The position numbers were made by a program, and so were the translations under genes. The notes under the pieces are model-generated. The model worked only from the letters and a program-made list of their open reading frames with translations. It searched no databases and was not told where the DNA came from. 64,000 nucleotides of DNA from Saccharomyces paradoxus (taxonomy: Eukaryota; Ascomycota; Saccharomycetes; Saccharomycetales; Saccharomycetaceae). The stretch lies in the NCBI RefSeq assembly GCF_002079055.1, contig NC_047499.1:124001-188000 (forward strand). The letters are read 5' to 3'. Below are positions 59,353-64,000 of this stretch, one piece after another (position 1 is the stretch's first letter; the number at the start of each line of letters is the position of its first letter).

Positions 59353-60570
59353 ATGGAGATTTACATTAGACTTAACTCAGACGTCGAGCACGACTATGCG
59401 TTTCAGGTGTCAAATGAAGACACCATTAATAACAAAATTAAGAAGATTTTTCCTTCCAAGACGGGTTTGGCGGACTTAATGGTGCTGAGACCATCGATTT
59501 TTCATGAGAAGGAGCCAGTAAAGTTCTACAAGTCTATTCACCCGGGGTACCTGTCTGAAGGTGGTTGTTTGATGTTCCATTATGAAGCTGATAACGAAGA
59601 AAATCTCGAGGAGCTGAATGACTCCAAGCCACTTATTGACCAGTTGTGGCCTGGCCAGCTGGTTGTTCCGGAGTGGAAGCTGTCCAAGAAAAACATATGG
59701 ATATATGCCATTATCATGTTGGCCTGGTTGTACACTGATTTGCCCGACGCTATTTCCCCAACGCCGGGTATTTGTTTGACTAATCAATTATCTAGATTAT
59801 TGATTCCTGTAGCCAAGCACATGGATTTACGTGAAATTGCCGCTAAGCTGGAACAAGAAGTTCAGGCAAACTATTCTAGCCTTGTGGCTCAATGGCTCTT
59901 CTTTCTCATGCACATTTTCAAAGTGGGCGTAATCACCTTATTCCTCAAATTAGGAATTGCCAACCCTATCAGCTTTAACCCTTACAAGTTATGGACTTTG
60001 AGAGATTTAACTTCTCCCTCCGCTAAGGGTAACAACGCTAAAAAATCTGCCGGCAGCAATAATGCTACCGATTTGAAGACACGTTTGCGTTCTCTCGGCT
60101 GGATTGGTGCCAAGAGGGCTACCTATGACGATTACCAAACTAACTATTATAACTATGTCATCGATAAGATGGGTGGTGCTGTCGCTGCCTACAGAGCTGG
60201 TGCGATTAGGAAAGCCGCAGCTCCAGGTATCCAACTTGTGGCTGGTGAGGGTTTCCAAAGTCCTCTAGAAGATAGGTTTACTGCTTCCACTTTTACGGCC
60301 ATTAAATCCGAACGCAAATTCATTTTAAGCGAGGAATATTTCATTGAGCTGGAAAACAACTTAAAGAAGATCTTAGAAGAGTATGACGGCGATATTGGTA
60401 AGATGAATGCTGAAATTAGGAGGTTTAGAAGGTTCGGTATTTATGAACCAGATGAAAAATTGGCCACCCTAGTTAAGCTTAGAAGAGAAATTGCTGATGA
60501 AAAAGAGAAAGCGTCAAACAATGATGCTATTTCCGGTATAAAAAAGAATGATTTGAAAAAATCTAACTAA
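59353..60570 (+). CDS. GSF2: Gsf2, ER protein for hexose transporter export
   Basis: 405 codons (S. cerevisiae 403), starting MEIYIRLNSDVEHDYAFQV. A ubiquitin-like N-terminal region is followed by membrane segments near 115-130 (KNIWIYAIIMLAWLYTDLP) and 180-200 (SSLVAQWLFFLMHIFKVGV), and a Lys-rich C-terminal tail ending KKNDLKKSN. Gsf2 acts in the ER as a dedicated factor for folding or packaging of Hxt1 and other transporters; mutants relieve glucose repression indirectly. The two-residue difference lies in the Asn/Lys linker near 220. Confidence 0.94.
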   Translation: MEIYIRLNSDVEHDYAFQVSNEDTINNKIKKIFPSKTGLADLMVLRPSIFHEKEPVKFYKSIHPGYLSEGGCLMFHYEADNEENLEELNDSKPLIDQLWPGQLVVPEWKLSKKNIWIYAIIMLAWLYTDLPDAISPTPGICLTNQLSRLLIPVAKHMDLREIAAKLEQEVQANYSSLVAQWLFFLMHIFKVGVITLFLKLGIANPISFNPYKLWTLRDLTSPSAKGNNAKKSAGSNNATDLKTRLRSLGWIGAKRATYDDYQTNYYNYVIDKMGGAVAAYRAGAIRKAAAPGIQLVAGEGFQSPLEDRFTASTFTAIKSERKFILSEEYFIELENNLKKILEEYDGDIGKMNAEIRRFRRFGIYEPDEKLATLVKLRREIADEKEKASNNDAISGIKKNDLKKSN

Positions 60571-60950
60571 TTTTAAAACCAAATCACCGTCACCCAGACT
60601 TTTTTTAATCATCCATAGTTTTTAACTACTACTACTACTACTACTACCACTACTACCACTACTACCACTACTACTAGAGGGTTTTTTTTTCTACTCCTAG
60701 TATTTTTGTACTATCGTATTTACTCTCATTGTTTTTATTAGTCTTTTCCACTCCTTTTTTGCCATTTCCCCACAACTTTACTGTTTTCGTAGTGCGTTTG
60801 TTTTATCTTATTGTTTATAGCCATTATTGGTTTTTGTTATTATCATTATCATTATAAATATTTCATACAATATATACAATAAATGAGAATTAATATACTC
60901 TTACTGCATTTTTGCAGTGTTAAGAACAGCAAGAAAAGCTTCATTCACAT
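60571..60950. other. GSF2-PRM6 convergent spacer
   Basis: 380 bp where both transcripts end. It is T-rich with an ACT/ACC repeat at 60625-60675 and a TTA/TCA-rich stretch near 60835-60860. No gene seen. Confidence 0.6.
60625..60675. repeat. ACT/ACC trinucleotide repeat
   Basis: Seventeen triplets of ACT with ACC interspersed, in the 3' flank of GSF2. It is untranslated, so frame is not constrained. Confidence 0.95.
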
Positions 60951-62009
60951 TCAGATACATTTATACTGGTATTTCTGAGGAAAATACGCTTTTATCGGTG
61001 TATATACTCTTTCGAACGCTTCTCCATCAGAGTAACAGTAGTAGCTTGGTATTGTACTTTCATCACCATAATCAGGACCGTCATAATCGAGAATTTTTCT
61101 CGTTTCGTTGTCGCCATATATGGTCCTTTCTTCCTCAGCATCTCTCAATATTCCCAATTCATAGACAGTCCTACTTAAATTTTCGTCAATAACTTTAGAA
61201 ACATACTTTCTTAGCTTTAATTCATATCCTCTCTCCTTCCTTTTATCAGACAAAAATCTTGGATGTATAAAGATGATGAATATTATTATGCTTAGAATTA
61301 ATTTGCTTATTAAAATTACCCATATAATAAACGAGAACAACATGAAGGACAAAATCACACTTTCTTCATAATTCGTCTTAGCAATATGTTTTATCTTGTT
61401 TATTATTCCACTCAAATCATCCAAATTACCTAGGTTTTGCGTGCCGTTAGTTTCACTACTGGTCTCATTTGAAACTGTCAGTAAAACCGACCATAAAGTT
61501 AATCCGTTGATTATTTGTCTTGGAGAGTCACCAAATAATAGCCTCAAACATCCGCTGATTTCAAAATATGAAAAGAATAACCACTTACTAAATTTTTTCT
61601 CATCTGTCAGCACTATTAATTCGAAAATTTGATACTTTTTGAAATTGAACAAACAATTTATTAATCTGCTAACACCATTCATATAGTTTGATGTAATCTC
61701 TTTCTTCTTATACACTTTCAAACCAATTATCAATTCTACAATTAATATTAATGAAGAACACAATATGCATCCACTAAACAACCATTTAGAAATACGGAAT
61801 GCCAAAAATGGTTGGATGATATTATTCGACCATGTGTTAAATGCCAGCAATTTAATACACGTATATATATCAGAAAAAAACATGGCCACATGTAGTACTG
61901 ACTGACACCAGGTGTATAAAATATACTGTAATTTTGTTGTCCACTTGGCAGCGGGAATGAGATTTATATCAATGTCCTGGAATTTTAATTTTTGTGATAT
62001 TGGTTCCAT
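60951..62009 (-). CDS. PRM6: Prm6/Kch2, pheromone-induced potassium transport protein
   Basis: 352 codons, the S. cerevisiae length. Membrane segments lie at about 60-90 and 90-112 (WLFSGCILCSSLILIVELII) and a pair near 215-255 (VILSFMLFSFIIWVILISKL, LILSIIIFIIFIHP); the C-terminal 90 residues are cytosolic and acidic with Tyr-rich ends. Prm6 and its paralogue Kch1 support low-affinity potassium influx and calcium-channel activation during the pheromone response. Ste12-type sites lie upstream. Confidence 0.93.
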   Translation of the reverse strand: MEPISQKLKFQDIDINLIPAAKWTTKLQYILYTWCQSVLHVAMFFSDIYTCIKLLAFNTWSNNIIQPFLAFRISKWLFSGCILCSSLILIVELIIGLKVYKKKEITSNYMNGVSRLINCLFNFKKYQIFELIVLTDEKKFSKWLFFSYFEISGCLRLLFGDSPRQIINGLTLWSVLLTVSNETSSETNGTQNLGNLDDLSGIINKIKHIAKTNYEESVILSFMLFSFIIWVILISKLILSIIIFIIFIHPRFLSDKRKERGYELKLRKYVSKVIDENLSRTVYELGILRDAEEERTIYGDNETRKILDYDGPDYGDESTIPSYYCYSDGEAFERVYTPIKAYFPQKYQYKCI

Positions 62010-62415
62010 TCTTTAGCGTTTTATTGTCATTTTCCCTTCCCTTTTGGCCTGTATGATCAAAAATGCCAAATTCGAGTTTTCAGTTTGTCTACTGTTAATC
62101 TTTATCCACAGATTTGAACATAGGCCTATTATATATATCCAGATACAGAATTTTTTTCATTGTTTCAGATCATTTGTTTTCATTATGATAAACTATCGTT
62201 TATTTTCTTTTTTTCTTACCATTTTACGTCGCCGTCGCTCACCTTGAAACAATTTTAATACAAAGTTGAACAAAAGTTTCAAACGTAAACAGAATTTATG
62301 TAAGAAAGTTTTCAAAGTCCTCAAGTAAAAACGAGCCTTCCACAGCCTATTTCTTTGCTCAATAAAACTTTTAGGCCCTCACTGCTATTGGATACCTGCC
62401 AGTCCTCCTCTTGAG
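62010..62415. promoter_or_regulatory. Divergent PRM6 / PRP39 promoter with pheromone elements
   Basis: 406 bp. Consensus pheromone-response elements TGAAACA occur at 62167-62161 (minus strand) and 62245-62251 (plus strand). A near match (TGAAACT on the minus strand) is near 62275-62281. They are 150-270 bp upstream of PRM6 and fit its Ste12-dependent induction. Confidence 0.65.
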
Positions 62416-64000
62416 ATGTCAGATGAAACAAACTTTACAATAGAAGAAATTGAGCCTAGACCTGATGCGCTTCGAGGTCTAGACACCCAGTTCCTTCAAG
62501 ATAACACATCATTGGTGCAAGCTTACAGTGGTTTAGACTGGTCTGATATTTCTTCGTTGACTCAAATGGTAGATGTTATAGAGCAAACAGTAGTTAAATA
62601 TGGCAACCCGAATGATTCAATAAAATTGGCCCTTGAGACTATTCTATGGCAAATACTGCGTAAGTACCCCTTATTGTTTGGATTTTGGAAGAGGTTTGCT
62701 ACTATTGAGTACCAGTTATTTGGCCTCGAGAAATCGATCGCTGTTCTCGCCACTTCCGTTAAATGGTTCCCAACTTCTCTGGAGTTATGGTGTGATTATT
62801 TGAATGTGTTGTGTGTCAATAACCCGAATGAAAAGGACTTTATTAGAAATAATTTTGAAATTGCGAAGGGCCTTATTGGTAAGCAGTTTCTGTCACACCC
62901 TTTTTGGGATAAGTTTATAGAATTTGAAGTTGGACAGGAGAACTGGCTTAACGTCCAACGAATATACGAATATATTATCGAAATCCCTCTACATCAGTAC
63001 GCAAGGTTTTTCACATCTTACAAGAAGTTTTTAAATGAAAAAAACCTGAAGGCTACAAGAAACATTGATACAGTCTTAAGAAGGACACAAACAATTGTAA
63101 ATGAAATTTGGCAGTTCGAATCAAAAATCAAACAGCCCTTTTTCAACCTGGGTCAAGTTTCAAATGATGATTTGGAAAATTGGTCGCGATATTTGAAATT
63201 TGTAACAGATCCTTCAAAATCACTGGATAAGGGATTCGTAATGTCAATTTTTGACAGATGTTTGATTCCTTGTCTTTACAATGAAAATACGTGGATGATG
63301 TATATTAAATGGCTAACAAAGGAAGATTTATCTGATGAAGTACTAGTGGATGTTTATCAAAAAGCCAATAAGTTTTTACCACTAGATGTCAAGACTTTGA
63401 GATATGATTTTCTTAGGTTTTTGAAAAGAAAATACCGATCAAATAATACCTTATTCAATAAGATATTCAATGAAACAGTATCGCTTTTTTTAAAGATTTG
63501 GCCCAACGATATTTCACTTATGACAGACTATATTTGTATGTTGAAAAGACATTCTTTTAAGAATTCCTTAGACCAACCGCCCAAAGAAATTTTAGAGAAA
63601 CAGACATCGTTCACTAAAATCTTAGAGACATCAATCACCAACTACATAAATAATCAAATTGACGCCAAGGTGCATCTACAGACTTTAATAAACGACAAAA
63701 ACTTAAGTATGGTAGTGGTAGAACTGATAAAGACTACCTGGCTTGTACTTAAAAATAATATGCAAACAAGGAAGTATTTCAATCTTTATCAAAAAAATTC
63801 TCTCATTAAAGATTCCGTACCGTTCTGGTTAACTTACTACAAATTTGAAAAGAGTAATGTGAATTTTACCAAGCTGAATAAATTTGTTAAGGAGCTTGGC
63901 GTAGAAATATACTTGCCGACCACAATAATGAATGATATTTTGACGGACTACAGGACTTTCTATGTAACGCATTCGGATATCGTAACGTATGAATCCTCCA
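62416..64000 (+). CDS. PRP39: Prp39, U1 snRNP splicing factor (5' part)
   Basis: The ATG at 62416 (MSDETNFTIEEIEPRPDALR) opens 528 codons that run off the right edge; the full S. cerevisiae protein is about 629 residues, so roughly 100 are missing. The frame is continuous. It consists of HAT (half-TPR) helical repeats with regular aromatic residues, for example FGFWKRFATIEYQLFGLEKS and SLELWCDYLNVL. Prp39 with Prp42 forms the scaffold of the yeast U1 snRNP that contacts the U1 70K and U1C proteins, acting in 5' splice-site recognition. Confidence 0.96.
   Translation, partial: MSDETNFTIEEIEPRPDALRGLDTQFLQDNTSLVQAYSGLDWSDISSLTQMVDVIEQTVVKYGNPNDSIKLALETILWQILRKYPLLFGFWKRFATIEYQLFGLEKSIAVLATSVKWFPTSLELWCDYLNVLCVNNPNEKDFIRNNFEIAKGLIGKQFLSHPFWDKFIEFEVGQENWLNVQRIYEYIIEIPLHQYARFFTSYKKFLNEKNLKATRNIDTVLRRTQTIVNEIWQFESKIKQPFFNLGQVSNDDLENWSRYLKFVTDPSKSLDKGFVMSIFDRCLIPCLYNENTWMMYIKWLTKEDLSDEVLVDVYQKANKFLPLDVKTLRYDFLRFLKRKYRSNNTLFNKIFNETVSLFLKIWPNDISLMTDYICMLKRHSFKNSLDQPPKEILEKQTSFTKILETSITNYINNQIDAKVHLQTLINDKNLSMVVVELIKTTWLVLKNNMQTRKYFNLYQKNSLIKDSVPFWLTYYKFEKSNVNFTKLNKFVKELGVEIYLPTTIMNDILTDYRTFYVTHSDIVTYESS

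Overview
The window is a gene-dense stretch of a budding-yeast nuclear chromosome of the Saccharomyces sensu stricto group. Gene order, orientation, intron positions and protein lengths match the left arm of S. cerevisiae chromosome XIII from FPR3 (YML074C) to PRP39 (YML046W). Many proteins differ at scattered residues from the S. cerevisiae sequences I remember (Fpr3, Sml1, Gal80, Rse1, Mft1), so a close sister species, most likely S. paradoxus, fits better than S. cerevisiae itself. The species call is from memory, not from an alignment.

Layout, left to right: a left-edge segment with a possible broken reading frame; FPR3(-), a 2 kb gap with an LTR fragment, RPL6A(-, spliced), TCB3(-), COG8(-); tRNA-Arg(UCU)(-), a broken membrane-protein gene interrupted by a solo delta LTR, DAK1(+), POB3(+), a candidate replication origin, ITT1(+); ERV41(-, spliced), SMA2(-), ORC1(+), TEM1(-), RPS1B(+), MFT1(-), PIF1(-)/OGG1(+); NTE1(-), HUG1(+), SML1(+), CMP2(+); IMD4(-, spliced, with snR54 in its intron), SPC2(+), CYB2(-); two delta LTRs and the intron-containing tRNA-Tyr(GUA); the YML053C homologue(-), SUR7(+), GAL80(+), AIM32(+), RSE1(-)/GSF2(+), PRM6(-)/PRP39(+, cut by the right edge).

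There are no operons. Most genes have their own promoter and several pairs share a short divergent one (PIF1/OGG1, IMD4/SPC2, RSE1/GSF2, PRM6/PRP39, SMA2/ORC1). Regulatory logic visible in the DNA includes Rap1-type sites before the two ribosomal-protein genes, a Gal4 site before GAL80, pheromone-response elements before PRM6, stress elements before DAK1 and a Crt1/Rfx1 X-box before HUG1. HUG1 and SML1, two small ribonucleotide-reductase inhibitors, sit side by side.

The least expected content is between COG8 and DAK1. A single-pass membrane protein frame of 179 codons, which I do not recognise, appears to be the 5' part of a longer gene. Its continuation lies in the +1 frame and is interrupted by a delta LTR with a perfect 5-bp target duplication. 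Also notable: the RSE1 5' extension annotated in S. cerevisiae is closed here by a stop codon and a frameshift, and the HUG1 promoter holds a perfect 18-bp inverted repeat around its X-box.
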